A stretch of 55,958 nt of DNA from Solidesulfovibrio fructosivorans JJ] (GTDB lineage: Bacteria; Desulfobacterota; Desulfovibrionia; Desulfovibrionales; Desulfovibrionaceae), in contig NZ_AECZ01000025.1 in NCBI RefSeq assembly GCF_000179555.1, forward strand, positions 39-55,996, given 5' to 3'. This document shows, piece by piece, positions 1-10,761 of this stretch. Both the position numbers and the translations under genes were made by a program. Positions within the stretch are counted from its first letter, which is position 1. Each line of letters begins with the position of its first letter. The notes under the pieces are model-generated. The model was not told the origin of the DNA and searched no databases. It was given only the letters and a program-made list of their open reading frames with translations.

Positions 1-11
1 CCCCAGGCCCC

Positions 12-40
12 CACCCCCCGAAAAATTTTAAAGGGGGGTG
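12..40. repeat. AT-loop hairpin at the window edge
   Basis: CACCCCCC (12-19) pairs with GGGGGGTG (33-40) around an A/T-rich loop that is partly self-complementary. It lies beyond the palindromic element that follows dnaE. It could be a terminator for a gene outside the window or another relative of the G-rich hairpins described below. Confidence 0.45.
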
Positions 41-60
41 ACCAACACTTCAAAAGGCTC

Positions 61-300
61 TGGAAAGCTCTTCCTCCACCCCTTTCGCCCCGCAGGGGCG
101 ACGGCGTGGTGGCGGCGGAATTTGCCGGGACGAGCCTGCCGCGCAAGCGGCGGCAGCGTCCCGGCAAATTCCGCCGCCATCTTCCACTCTCCGGCCTCCG
201 GCCGGCCAGCCCACCTCCGCCCGCCAGAGCATACCGGACGGGGGGTCCGGGGGGCGCGCTCGCCTCCCGGCGGGTCCGGGCAGAGCCCGGTCCTCTCCCC
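61..300 (-). repeat. Dispersed palindromic element, copy 1 (after dnaE)
   Basis: About 235 bases that recur in inverted orientation at 43591-43835. The core is a perfect inverted repeat with 22-base arms (111-132 and 157-178), extended inward by CTGCCGC/GCGGCAG. The end nearest dnaE carries a small hairpin, CCGGGC-AGA-GCCCGG (276-290), and a G-rich block (240-255). Read in the direction of dnaE transcription, the order is small hairpin, CCGCCGGGAGG block, then the large palindrome. Copy 2 shows the same order after its own upstream gene. No coding capacity is apparent. A role in 3'-end formation is inferred. Confidence 0.8.
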
Positions 301-333
301 TGCCGCCTTCCCTGCCGTCTCCCTTGCCGCGCG

Positions 334-3300
334 CTACCGCACGGCAGCCGGCCGGGCCGGCACCATGCCGTGCTCGAAATCGTCCAGTTCGCGGCGCAGT
401 TCCGGGCAGCGCCGGACGCCATAGCCCGGCCCCAGGCGCAGCCGGCAGACGGCTTTGGGCAGGCTCAGCACGAGATGCACGGAGCACTGGCCGGGGTAGC
501 GGCGCAGGATGTCGCCGAGAGGGTCCAGGGGCACGGGCTTTTCCTCGGGACAGGCCACAAAAATTTCCACGGGCTCGTCGCTGCCGCCGATGATCTTGGA
601 CAGGGGATCGATGCGCACGGCCTGCAACTTGATGAGCGGCTTGGCTTCGCCTTCGGTCTGTTCGGTCTGACCGATCTTGGCCGTGATGAAAAGCGGCGCG
701 TCGGCGGCCAGGTTTTCGCGGCAAAGGGCGTAGCAATCGGAGAAGACGACGACCTCGGCCTCGCCGCCGAGATGATCCTCAAGCTTGCAGAAGGCCATTT
801 TCTGGCCTTTCTTGGTGATGATTTCCTTGGTGGTCACGCAGATGCAGGGGACCTTGACCTCGACGCCGGGTTCGAGGCCGGCGCACTGGGACAGGGTGGT
901 GACGCGCATGGAGCGCAGGTCGCGCTCGTAGGCCAGGAGCGGATGGCTGGTGAGGTAGAAGCCGAGGGCTTCCTTCTCGTAGGCCATCATCTCCTCGTGG
1001 AGCCATTCGGGCAGCTCGGCCTCGGGGCAGGAAAGGCCCAGGCCCACAGTGGGCTTGGGCTTGTCGGGCACGAGCTCCATGAGCGACAGCCGGCCTTCGC
1101 TCTTTTCGGCCGCCCGCCGCTGGCCCACGGCCGCCGCCTGGTCGAGGCCGGCGAAAAGCCCGGCCCGGGTGCAGCCGAAGCCGTCGCAGGCCCCGCATTT
1201 GATGAGGTACTCGATGACGCGCTTGGTGACCTTGCGCATGTTCACGCGGCTGGTGAGGTCGAGCAGCGAGCTGAAGGGGCCGTCCTTTTCGCGCTCGGCC
1301 GCGATTTCGAGCACCGCGTCGCGGCCGATGTTTTTGACGGCGGCCAGGCCGTAGAGGATCTTGTTGTCCTTGACGGAAAAGTGCGGCAGGCCGGCGTTGA
1401 CGTCCGGGGGACACAGCTCGATGTCGCCCGCGCGGCAGGCGGCGATATATTGCAGGAGCTTGTCCTGATTTTCCATGTCCGAGGTCATCAGGGCCGCCAT
1501 GAAGGCCACGGGGTAATGGGCCTTCAAGTAGGCGGTCTGGTAGGAAATCTGGGCGTAGGCGGCGCTGTGGGACTTGTTGAAGCCGTACTCCGCGAACTTC
1601 TCCATCAAGTCGAAGATTTCGTTGGCTTTCTTGGCGTCGATCTTGTTTTGGGCGCAGCCCTCCACGAAGATGCCGCGCTGCCGGGACATTTCCTCGGCGT
1701 TTTTCTTGCCCATGGCGCGCCGCAGCAGGTCGCCGCCGCCAAGCGAATAGTTGGCCAGCACCTGGGCGATCTTCATGACCTGTTCCTGGTAGACGATGAC
1801 GCCGTAGGTGGACCTCAGCGTCTCCTCCAGGAGCGGATGCGGATACTCGACCGGGTCGAGGCCGTGCTTGCGGCGGATGAACAGCTCGACCATGCCGGAC
1901 CCGAGCGGTCCCGGGCGGTACAGGGCGAGCATGGCGATCAGGTCTTCAAAGCAGTTGGGTTTGAGCATGCGCAGGTATTTGCGCATGCCCTGGCTTTCCA
2001 CCTGGAAGATGCCGTCGGTGTCGCCCCGGGCGAAGAGTTCGTAGGTGGCCGGGTCGGTCATGGGCAGGGTTTCGAAGTCGGGCGGCTCCTCCCCCATCTC
2101 GCGGATGATTTTCAGCGCGTCGTCGATGACCGTGATGGTTTTGAGCCCCAGGAAGTCGAACTTGACCAGTCCGGACTTCTCCACGCGCTTCATGTCCCAC
2201 TGGGTCACGGTTTCATTGTTTTTTCCCTTATAGAGCGGCACGTACTCGGTCATGGCCTTGTCGGACACGACCACGCCGGCGGCATGGGTGGAGGCGTGGC
2301 GGGCCAGGCCTTCCAGGCGGCGGGAAATATCGATGAGGTGGGCAATGCGCGGATCGGTGCGGACAAGGGTCTTGAGTTCCGGCTCGAGTTCCAGCGCCTT
2401 GTCGATGGTCATCTTGAGGTCTTCGGGAATGAGCTTGGCGATGCGGTCGGTCTCGCCGAAGGTCATGCCGAGGGCCCGGCCCACGTCGCGCACCACGCCC
2501 TTGGCCTTCATGGTGCCGAAGGTGGTGATCTGGGCCACGGCGTCCGCGCCGTAATGCTCGGTGACGTAGCGGATCACCTCGTGGCGGCGGCGTTCGCAGA
2601 AGTCCACGTCGATATCGGGCATGCTCACGCGCTCGATATTGAGGAAGCGCTCGAAGAAGAGGTCGTAGGGCATTGGATCGAGGTTGGTGATCCGCAGCGA
2701 ATAGGCGACCAGGGACCCGGCCGCCGAGCCGCGCCCCGGCCCGACGGGGATGTCGTGGTCCTTGGCCCAGTTGATGAAGTCCTGGACGATGAGGAAGTAG
2801 CCCGGGAAGCCCATTTTCGTGATGACGCCGAGTTCAAGCTCCAGGCGCTCCCAGTACTGCTTCGGGTCCGCCTCCGGCATCTTGGCCAGGCGCTTTTTGA
2901 GGCCCTCCCGGGCCATGTCGCTCATGACGTCGTCAAGGGACTTGCCGGGCGGAGCCTTGTAGACCGGAAAATGGTAGCCGTCGAAATCGAGCTTCACGTC
3001 GATGCGGTCGGCGATCTCGCAGGTGTTGGCCAGGGCCTGGGGCACATCCTTGAAGGCCTCGGCCATCTCCTCGGGGGAACGATAGTAGAGGTCGTTGGAG
3101 GTGAACCGCATGCGCTTGACGTCGTCCACGCAGGCGGCGGTCTGGATGCACAGCAGGATGTCGTGGGCCTCGGCGTCGTCGGCGTGGAGGTAGTGGCAGT
3201 CGTTGGTGGCGACAAGCGGCAGCTTGAGGTCGTCGGAAAGCTCGATGAGGAAATTGTTGACCGTGGTCTGTTCGGGAATGCCGTTGTCCTGGATCTCCAG

Positions 3301-3816
3301 GTAGAATCGGTCCGGAAACAGGGCCGCGTACTCCCTGGCCGTGGCCACGGCCGCGTCCCGGCTCTCCCGCAAAAGCTTCTGGTTGATCTCGCCCTTGAGG
3401 CAGGCGGACAGGGCGATAAGCCCCTCGCCGTACTGGCCGAGCAGTTCCTTGTCCACGCGGGGCTTGTAGTGAAAGCCCTCGAGGTGGCCTTTTGAAACGA
3501 GCTTGAGCAGGTTGTGGTAGCCGGTCATGTCCTTGGCCAAAAGCACAAGGTGGTAACCGGCGTCGCGGGGGGAGCGGGCGTCCTTTTTGCGCCGGTCCTC
3601 CTTGGCCACGTAGACCTCGCAGCCGATGATGGGCTTGAGGTCCGCCTTCTTGGCGTAGTCGTAGAACATCAACGCGCCGTGAAGGTTGCCGTGGTCGGTG
3701 ATGGCCGCGGCCGGGCAGCCGAAGCCCTTGGCGGTCTTAACGAGGTCGCCGATGCGGATGGCCCCGTCGAGGAGGCTGTATTCGGTATGGCAGTGCAGAT
3801 GGACGAAATCGGACAT
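334..3816 (-). CDS. dnaE: DNA polymerase III subunit alpha
   Basis: This is the catalytic subunit of the replicative DNA polymerase, 1160 residues, the usual size for the DnaE1 type. The N-terminus carries the PHP domain (FVHLHCHTEYSLLDG, then ITDHGNLHGAL). The polymerase core shows GPGRGSAAGSLVAY and PDIDVDFCERRR, which contains catalytic acidic residues of family C polymerases, followed by helix-hairpin-helix and OB-fold regions near the C-terminus. The start at 3816 gives MSDFVHLHCHTEYS, the canonical N-terminus; an in-frame ATG 13 codons upstream would add a tail atypical of the family. No strong ribosome binding site is visible. A glyoxalase-fold gene lies 113 bases upstream on the same strand, and a large palindromic repeat begins about 35 bases after the stop codon. 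Confidence 0.98.
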   Translation of the reverse strand: MSDFVHLHCHTEYSLLDGAIRIGDLVKTAKGFGCPAAAITDHGNLHGALMFYDYAKKADLKPIIGCEVYVAKEDRRKKDARSPRDAGYHLVLLAKDMTGYHNLLKLVSKGHLEGFHYKPRVDKELLGQYGEGLIALSACLKGEINQKLLRESRDAAVATAREYAALFPDRFYLEIQDNGIPEQTTVNNFLIELSDDLKLPLVATNDCHYLHADDAEAHDILLCIQTAACVDDVKRMRFTSNDLYYRSPEEMAEAFKDVPQALANTCEIADRIDVKLDFDGYHFPVYKAPPGKSLDDVMSDMAREGLKKRLAKMPEADPKQYWERLELELGVITKMGFPGYFLIVQDFINWAKDHDIPVGPGRGSAAGSLVAYSLRITNLDPMPYDLFFERFLNIERVSMPDIDVDFCERRRHEVIRYVTEHYGADAVAQITTFGTMKAKGVVRDVGRALGMTFGETDRIAKLIPEDLKMTIDKALELEPELKTLVRTDPRIAHLIDISRRLEGLARHASTHAAGVVVSDKAMTEYVPLYKGKNNETVTQWDMKRVEKSGLVKFDFLGLKTITVIDDALKIIREMGEEPPDFETLPMTDPATYELFARGDTDGIFQVESQGMRKYLRMLKPNCFEDLIAMLALYRPGPLGSGMVELFIRRKHGLDPVEYPHPLLEETLRSTYGVIVYQEQVMKIAQVLANYSLGGGDLLRRAMGKKNAEEMSRQRGIFVEGCAQNKIDAKKANEIFDLMEKFAEYGFNKSHSAAYAQISYQTAYLKAHYPVAFMAALMTSDMENQDKLLQYIAACRAGDIELCPPDVNAGLPHFSVKDNKILYGLAAVKNIGRDAVLEIAAEREKDGPFSSLLDLTSRVNMRKVTKRVIEYLIKCGACDGFGCTRAGLFAGLDQAAAVGQRRAAEKSEGRLSLMELVPDKPKPTVGLGLSCPEAELPEWLHEEMMAYEKEALGFYLTSHPLLAYERDLRSMRVTTLSQCAGLEPGVEVKVPCICVTTKEIITKKGQKMAFCKLEDHLGGEAEVVVFSDCYALCRENLAADAPLFITAKIGQTEQTEGEAKPLIKLQAVRIDPLSKIIGGSDEPVEIFVACPEEKPVPLDPLGDILRRYPGQCSVHLVLSLPKAVCRLRLGPGYGVRRCPELRRELDDFEHGMVPARPAAVR

Positions 3817-3929
3817 GGTCGCTTTTGGGGGTAAGAATCTTCGGGCGCGGGACACCCCGCCCCAAGGCGGTATAGCGCACCCGCGCGCGTCTGGAAACGG
3901 CCTGGAAATGACTCCTGAAACCGGGCCGG

Positions 3930-4379
3930 CTAGCCCCAGCTTTGGATCTCGATCATGTTACCCTCGGGATCGCGCATGTAGCGGAAGGTGAGCTTGCCCA
4001 CGCCCGGCACCTCGCGCGAAGCCAGTTCCCCGACGGCAGAACCGCCGGCGTCGAGCATCTCGCGGGCCTTGGCCGCCACATCGTCCACGAGGAAGGCGAT
4101 ATGGGCGAATCCCGGCGTATTGGCGTTCACCTCGAGGCGATCGCCCAGGGCGTCGTAGGAAAATATCTCGAGCGTGGGACCGGTGTCGCCATGCCCGGGC
4201 AGGCGCAGATGGAGACCGGTGATATGCGCCCCGGCGAGCGCGGTGGCGGCGTCGAGCCAGTCGCCGGACAGGTCGCGCTCGGGCGGCACCGGCCGACAGT
4301 CGAACAGGCGGATGTAGAAGGAAGCGAGTCCCCGCCAGTCGCGGGCAACGATGTTGGTGTGGACGTAACGGGTGGACAT
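3930..4379 (-). CDS. VOC-superfamily (glyoxalase/bleomycin resistance-fold) protein
   Basis: A 149-residue single-domain protein with two beta-alpha-beta-beta-beta halves typical of the vicinal oxygen chelate superfamily. Candidate metal ligands sit at the expected places: His7 (YVHTNI), Glu71 (LEIFSY), His93 (FAHIAF) and Glu144 (NMIEIQ), a His-Glu-His-Glu set as in glyoxalase I-like enzymes. The C-terminal RDPEGNMIEIQ is a hallmark of the family. The start is supported by AAGGAG just upstream. The substrate cannot be told: lactoylglutathione lyase, methylmalonyl-CoA epimerase-like activity and small-molecule resistance are all possible, and the context does not discriminate. It may be read through into dnaE. 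Confidence 0.85.
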   Translation of the reverse strand: MSTRYVHTNIVARDWRGLASFYIRLFDCRPVPPERDLSGDWLDAATALAGAHITGLHLRLPGHGDTGPTLEIFSYDALGDRLEVNANTPGFAHIAFLVDDVAAKAREMLDAGGSAVGELASREVPGVGKLTFRYMRDPEGNMIEIQSWG

Positions 4380-4533
4380 AACGGGTACTCCTTGTAAAAC
4401 GGCCGCGCGGACAAGCCCCGCGCAGCCGGTCAGGGATAGCCCCCGGGGCGTTCCGAGGCAAGCCGTGTCGCCCGGTCGGACCGGAACACGGCGGCCGCGA
4501 CCGCGAAAAGCCGTTCCCCTTTTCCCTTTTCCC

Positions 4534-4563
4534 TTTACACGTTGAAAAGTTGTCCGCTACGAT
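4534..4563 (+). promoter_or_regulatory. Candidate sigma-70 promoter for the hybrid kinase
   Basis: TTTACA (4534-4539) and TACGAT (4558-4563) are separated by 18 bases in an AT-richer patch of the 268-base divergent region between the VOC gene and the kinase. The predicted start point near 4570 would leave a leader of about 78 bases. Nothing else distinct is seen in this gap. Confidence 0.35.
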
Positions 4564-4647
4564 ATTAGAAATAGCCGGTTTCGTTGCAGCAGCACACACC
4601 GTCCGCCGTTCCGGGACCACGGACCGTCTCGACGCCGCAGGCTCGGC

Positions 4648-6599
<1,952 letters not shown>

Positions 6600-6603
<4 letters not shown>

Positions 6604-7097
6604 AAACCATTTTCACCACCCTCGCCCGCTACAACCGTTGGGCCAACGCCCGGCTTTACGCCGAGCTGGGGAAACTCACCCCCGAACAGCTCACCGCGCC
6701 AAGCGAGGTCAATTTCGGGTCCATTCTCGCCATAGCCAACCACCTCGTGCTGGCCGACCGGCTGTGGCTCAACCGCTTCACAGGCGGGGGCGCGCCCGTG
6801 CCGACCATCGACGCCGTGCCCTATCCGGACCTGGCCGATCTGGCCGCCGCAAGGAGCATCGAGGAAGAGCGCGCCGAGGCCTTCGCGCGCGGCCTCGACC
6901 CGGCCCGCCTGGAAAGCACGCTGCGCTACACCACCACCGAGGGCACGGCCATGGCCACGCCCCTGGCCCTGTGCCTGACCCACTTCTTCAACCACCAGAC
7001 ACACCACCGGGGACAAATCCACGGCCTGCTCGGCGCCTGCGGCATCAAGGCGGCGGACATCGACCTGATCGGCTATATGCGGGAGCTTACGGAGTGA
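6600..7097 (+). CDS. DinB-family four-helix protein
   Basis: A 165-residue protein of the DinB/YfiT metal-binding four-helix-bundle superfamily. The N-terminal LARYNRWANARLYAEL and the HHRGQIHGLL helix near the C-terminus are typical. The candidate metal-binding His triad is His48 (ANHLV), His132 and His136 (NHQTHHRGQ). The start is a GTG whose last two bases form the beginning of the kinase stop codon (a GTGA overlap), so expression is tied to the kinase. Members of this superfamily include thiol-dependent transferases and DNA-damage-inducible proteins of unknown activity; no particular substrate can be assigned. The coupling to a signalling kinase is unusual but may only reflect a shared transcript. 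Confidence 0.85.
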
Positions 7098-7169
7098 TGC
7101 CACACGGTTGGCAACGCCTTGTGACGGTCGCGCCTTGCTCCAGAGGGAGAAAGCAGGTATCTCCCTGAC

Positions 7170-7781
7170 ATGTTTAATTTCTTCCTCAAAGGAATGGCCA
7201 TCGGGGCAATTATCGCCATGCCCTTCGGCCCGGTCGGCATGCTGTGCCTGGGCCGGGCCATCACCAACGGGCTGCGGGTGGGGCTGCTCTCGGGCATGGG
7301 CGCGGCGGCGGCGGACGCCTTTTACGGCGCGGTGGCCGCCTTCGGCCTGACCTTCGTGTCGGATTTCCTGGCCACGCATGCCCGGGTGCTCCAGGCCGGG
7401 GGCGGGCTGTTCCTCGTGGGCATGGGCCTGCGCCTGGCCCTGTCCAAGACCACGCCCCAGGCGGCGGAGACGCCCCCCAAAAAACGCTACGCCGGGGCGT
7501 TCGCCTCCATCTTCCTGCTGACGCTGACCAACCCCATGACCGTGGTCGGCTTTCTGGCCATTTTCGCCGGATTCGGCCTGGGCCAGGTGGACGCCCGCGC
7601 CAGCGAAGCCGGGGCCGTGGTGGCCGGCGTCTTCTGCGGCTCCATGATCTGGTGGGCGGCCATCGCCTTCGGCGGCAAACTGCTGCGGCTGCGGCTCCTG
7701 GCCCATATGCGCTCGATCAAACGCGTCTCGGGCTGGCTGATCGCCGTCTTCGGCCTCTGGGCGGTCTTTTTCGCGCATTAG
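7170..7781 (+). CDS. LysE/RhtB-family amino-acid exporter
   Basis: A 203-residue integral membrane protein with about six hydrophobic segments. It has the family N-terminus with a conserved small-residue and proline motif (IAMPFGPVGMLCLGRAITNG), the G-A-A-A-D segment after helix 1 (GMGAAAADAFYGAV) and the TLTNPMT motif in the second half. The family exports lysine, arginine, threonine, homoserine or related metabolites; the substrate here cannot be assigned. The gene follows the DinB-fold gene by 72 bases and ends next to a multi-hairpin repeat shared with the convergent glycosyltransferase gene. Confidence 0.9.
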   Translation: MFNFFLKGMAIGAIIAMPFGPVGMLCLGRAITNGLRVGLLSGMGAAAADAFYGAVAAFGLTFVSDFLATHARVLQAGGGLFLVGMGLRLALSKTTPQAAETPPKKRYAGAFASIFLLTLTNPMTVVGFLAIFAGFGLGQVDARASEAGAVVAGVFCGSMIWWAAIAFGGKLLRLRLLAHMRSIKRVSGWLIAVFGLWAVFFAH

Positions 7782-7806
7782 GACGGGAGAGAGGGAGAGA
7801 AGATGT

Positions 7807-7973
7807 GCGAGAGGGGAACCCTTTTTTCAAAAAGGGTTCCCCTCTCGCGCTCTCCCCTCCCAAAAACTCTTACCGGTTACAACTGGACAGGCGGCGATGC
7901 CTTGTAACCGTCAAGCGTCTTTGGAAAGGGGGTCCGGGGGGAGAACCTTTCTGCAAGAAAGGTTTCCCCCCGG
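7807..7973. repeat. Three-hairpin convergent-junction element, copy A
   Basis: Hairpin H1 has perfect 20-base arms (7807-7826 and 7829-7848). A central inverted repeat, CGGTTACAA with TTGTAACCG (about 7873-7910), follows, then hairpin H2 (7934-7952 with 7956-7973) preceded by GGGGGTCCGGGGGG. The same H1-centre-H2 arrangement occurs inverted at 37896-38060. Both copies lie between converging genes, so a bidirectional terminator role is likely. H2 overlaps the last codons of the minus-strand glycosyltransferase. Confidence 0.85.
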
Positions 7974-9182
7974 CTCTGCGCCCGCGCGGCGCAGGCCTTG
8001 GCGAAAACAGGCCAGGCGTTCGGAAATGACGGTCAGGCCGGTAAAAGGGAAAACCGCCATGGCCGCCTTGTAGGGCTCCGGCGCGCCCAGAAGCCGGGTG
8101 AGCTTCTCGCGCAGGGTCTCGGGCGAGAGGCTGTCCCAGGGCAGGTATTCGAGCAGTCCGCGGGCGCTTAGGGCCTCGGCCCGGATGCGCTGCTCCAGGC
8201 GCGGCACCTCCCGGGGCACGACCAGGGACGGCTTGCCCTGGCACAATATCTCGCAGGTGGTGTTGTAGCCGCCCATGGTCACGACCACTTCGGCCAGGCC
8301 GATCAGCGTCTCCATGCGGCGGTAGAAATGGTAGAACCGGGCTCCCAGCCGCCCGGCCCGCTTGGCCACGTTTTCGCGCTCCGGGCGCGGCATGAAGGGG
8401 CCGGTCACGAAGATCACCCGGTGGGCCGGGGCGTTGCCGGCTTCGAGCATCGCCAGATAGGCGTCCATGAGGGGGAAGCCGTCCCCGCCGCCGCCCGTCG
8501 TGACCACCACCAGCCGGTCGCGGCTGGAAAGCCGCTCCTCGCGCCGGGTGCGGGCCATGGCCTGGCTGGTCGGCACATGGCGCGGGATGTAGCCGGTAAA
8601 GACCATCTTGCGGCTGATGCTTTCCGGGATGGCGTACTCGGCGATGGGGTCGTAGAGTTCCTGGTCCCCGTAGACCCAGATTTCCGAATAATACTGGTCG
8701 AGCACCTCGTAGACGCCCTTCTCGCGCCACTCCCGGGTGGTGGAGACGGCGTCGTCCATGATGTCGCGAAGCCCGAGGATGGTGCGCGTGCGGGGCATGC
8801 AGCGCTTGAGCCACTTGAGCGTCGGCATCACCTCGCGCCGCAGCCCCATGGGGGCCTTGTCCACGATGAAAAGATGGGGCTGAAAGGCCTTGGCCGTGGC
8901 CACGATGATGTTGCGCCGGATGTTTAAGGCATGGCGGGCGTTGATCTTGATCGAAAGAGGCAGGTATTCCTCGTTGGTCTTTTTGATCATGCCCGGGATG
9001 CGCACGAAGTCCACGCCTTCGGGCGTCTCGTAGCGGCCGGCCAGGGGCGAACCGGTGAGGATCAGGATGTTGACCCCGCGCTGGCGCAGGTGCTCGGCGA
9101 TGGCCATGGTTCGCCGCAGATGCCCCAGACCGTAGGTGTCGTGGGAATACATCAGGATGTTGTAGGTGGTGGGGGAAGCCAT
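7911..9182 (-). CDS. MurG-like (GT28-type) glycosyltransferase
   Basis: 423 residues with a two-domain GT-B fold. The N-terminal ILMYSHDTYGLGHLRRTMAI is a nucleotide-fold start with the glycine-rich GLGH motif of MurG and UGT-type enzymes. The C-terminal half has VVTTGGGGDGF and GGYNTTCEILCQGKPSLVVPR, matching the donor-sugar site of GT28 proteins (GGxNTxxE). No signal peptide or membrane segment is evident, so a cytoplasmic or membrane-peripheral role in a surface glycan is inferred. It begins 7 bases after the sigma-54 activator gene on the same strand. About the last 24 residues are encoded inside repeat copy A, giving a tail that does not look like part of the fold. Confidence 0.85.
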   Translation of the reverse strand: MASPTTYNILMYSHDTYGLGHLRRTMAIAEHLRQRGVNILILTGSPLAGRYETPEGVDFVRIPGMIKKTNEEYLPLSIKINARHALNIRRNIIVATAKAFQPHLFIVDKAPMGLRREVMPTLKWLKRCMPRTRTILGLRDIMDDAVSTTREWREKGVYEVLDQYYSEIWVYGDQELYDPIAEYAIPESISRKMVFTGYIPRHVPTSQAMARTRREERLSSRDRLVVVTTGGGGDGFPLMDAYLAMLEAGNAPAHRVIFVTGPFMPRPERENVAKRAGRLGARFYHFYRRMETLIGLAEVVVTMGGYNTTCEILCQGKPSLVVPREVPRLEQRIRAEALSARGLLEYLPWDSLSPETLREKLTRLLGAPEPYKAAMAVFPFTGLTVISERLACFRQGLRRAGAEPGGNLSCRKVLPPDPLSKDA

Positions 9183-9189
9183 CGGGACG

Positions 9190-10683
9190 TCAGGGGACTT
9201 CGATGCCGAGCTTGCGGTATTCGTTCAACTTGTTGCGCAAAGTGCGCACGGAGATGCCGAGCAGTTGGGCGGCCTGGGTACGGTTGCCCTCGGTGCGGTC
9301 CAGGCTTTTGATGATCATGTGGCGTTCCATGACATCGAGGGGCATTACCTCGCCCGCGCCGGCGGCCGGGGTCTGTTCGAAAAGGCGGGCCGCTTCGACG
9401 AATCCGTCGGCCCCGGCGGCCGCTTCCTCGCCTTCCGGCGCGGCGGGGGCGCTTTCGGCGGCGCTTGCGGGCGCTTCCTCGAAGTCGTCGCCGGCCTCTT
9501 CCTGCCAGCCTTCGCCGTCGATCAGGAAATGGGACTTGCGGATGGGGCCCGCACCGGCCAACAGCACGGCCCGCTCCATGAGATTTTGCAGCTCGCGCAC
9601 GTTGCCCGGCCAGTCATAGGCGAGCAGCCATTCCTTGGCGTCGGCGGAGAAGGCCAAGGGCGGCAGGTCGTAGGACTTGCGGAACTTGTCCACGAAATAG
9701 GCGGCCAGCCTGGGCACGTCCTGGCCGCGTTCGCGCAGGGGCGGAAGCTTCAGCGGAATGACGTTCAGGCGATAATAGAGGTCCTGGCGAAACTTCCCTT
9801 CGGCCACGGCGTCTTCCATGCGCCGGTTGGTGGTGGCCAGAACACGCACGTCCACATGCACCGTCTCGGTGCCGCCGACGCGGTCGAACTCGCTTTCCTG
9901 GAGCACGCGCAGGAGCTTGGCTTGCAGCCCCAGGTCCATTTCGGAAATTTCGTCGAGGAGCAGCGAGCCGCCCGAGGCCAGCTCGAATTTGCCGAGCTTG
10001 CGGGCGATGGCACCGGTAAAGGCGCCTTTTTCGTGGCCGAACAGCTCGGATTCGAGCAGATGCTCGGGCAGCGCGGCGCAGTTGATGGCGATGAAAGGCC
10101 CCTCGGCCCGGTCGGAGGAGGCGTGCAGGTAGCGGGCGAACATCTCCTTGCCGGTGCCGGATTCGCCGGAGATGAGCACCGTGGCCTTGGACCGGGCCAC
10201 CTGCCGGGCCAGGGCCAGGACGCGGCGGATGGCCGGGTGTTCGCCGATGATGGCAAAGCCCTTGCCGGACGGCTGGGACGCGGAGGCATGGCGGGTCGCC
10301 GCCGGTTCGACGGGGGCGGGTTCCGGCGCGCTTCGGCCCGGCATGACGGCCTGGATTTTTTCCCAGGTCAGCGGCTCGAGCCAGTAATCCCTGGCCCCGA
10401 GCTCCAGGCAGCGCGCGGCTTCGGCGGCGGTCCCCCGGTCGGTGAAGACGATGACCGGCGGAAAGGCGTCCTCCTTCTGGCCCGCGGCAAGCAGGGCCTC
10501 GGCGGTGTAGACGCCTATCTTGGCTTGGGAAAAAATCAGGCCGGGCGGTTGCTTGCGAATGGAAGCCAGAGCGGCGGCCAGGGAATCGGCGATGCCTGCG
10601 GCAATGCCCGCTTCCTTGAAAAACGGGAAAAATTGGGTCACCGCCTGGGCCGGGGCGACAAAAAGTATCGTCTTTTCCGCCAT
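9190..10683 (-). CDS. Sigma-54-dependent activator with pseudo-receiver domain
   Basis: 497 residues, NtrC-like order: receiver-like domain (1-115), linker, AAA+ domain (about 145-380), acidic Ala-rich linker (395-440) and Fis-type helix-turn-helix (about 450-490, [21 protein letters not shown]). The AAA+ domain has Walker A GESGTGKE (173-180), the sigma-54-contact loop GAFTGA (220-225), Walker B LLLDEI (241-246) and the arginine-finger region. The receiver lacks the acidic pocket (APAQ at 10-13), the phospho-acceptor Asp (FSQAK at 51-55) and the conserved Lys (WLEPLT), so phosphorylation control is unlikely. A TTGAAA-17-TAATAG promoter-like pair lies directly upstream (10719-10691 on the minus strand). 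It sits between two glycosyltransferase genes and may control surface-polysaccharide genes. Confidence 0.92.
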   Translation of the reverse strand: MAEKTILFVAPAQAVTQFFPFFKEAGIAAGIADSLAAALASIRKQPPGLIFSQAKIGVYTAEALLAAGQKEDAFPPVIVFTDRGTAAEAARCLELGARDYWLEPLTWEKIQAVMPGRSAPEPAPVEPAATRHASASQPSGKGFAIIGEHPAIRRVLALARQVARSKATVLISGESGTGKEMFARYLHASSDRAEGPFIAINCAALPEHLLESELFGHEKGAFTGAIARKLGKFELASGGSLLLDEISEMDLGLQAKLLRVLQESEFDRVGGTETVHVDVRVLATTNRRMEDAVAEGKFRQDLYYRLNVIPLKLPPLRERGQDVPRLAAYFVDKFRKSYDLPPLAFSADAKEWLLAYDWPGNVRELQNLMERAVLLAGAGPIRKSHFLIDGEGWQEEAGDDFEEAPASAAESAPAAPEGEEAAAGADGFVEAARLFEQTPAAGAGEVMPLDVMERHMIIKSLDRTEGNRTQAAQLLGISVRTLRNKLNEYRKLGIEVP

Positions 10684-10761
10684 CGGCGACCTATTAGCCC
10701 GAAGTCAAACGGTTTTCAATCAATTCGGGAACAATTCCCCCCAATCGTCGCAAAGCCGGGC

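Noticed and set aside
106-3495. 1129-codon open frame opposite dnaE
   Set aside because: It is antisense to a full-length, motif-complete dnaE; its His/Val/Gly/Asp-rich composition is what high-GC antisense frames produce.
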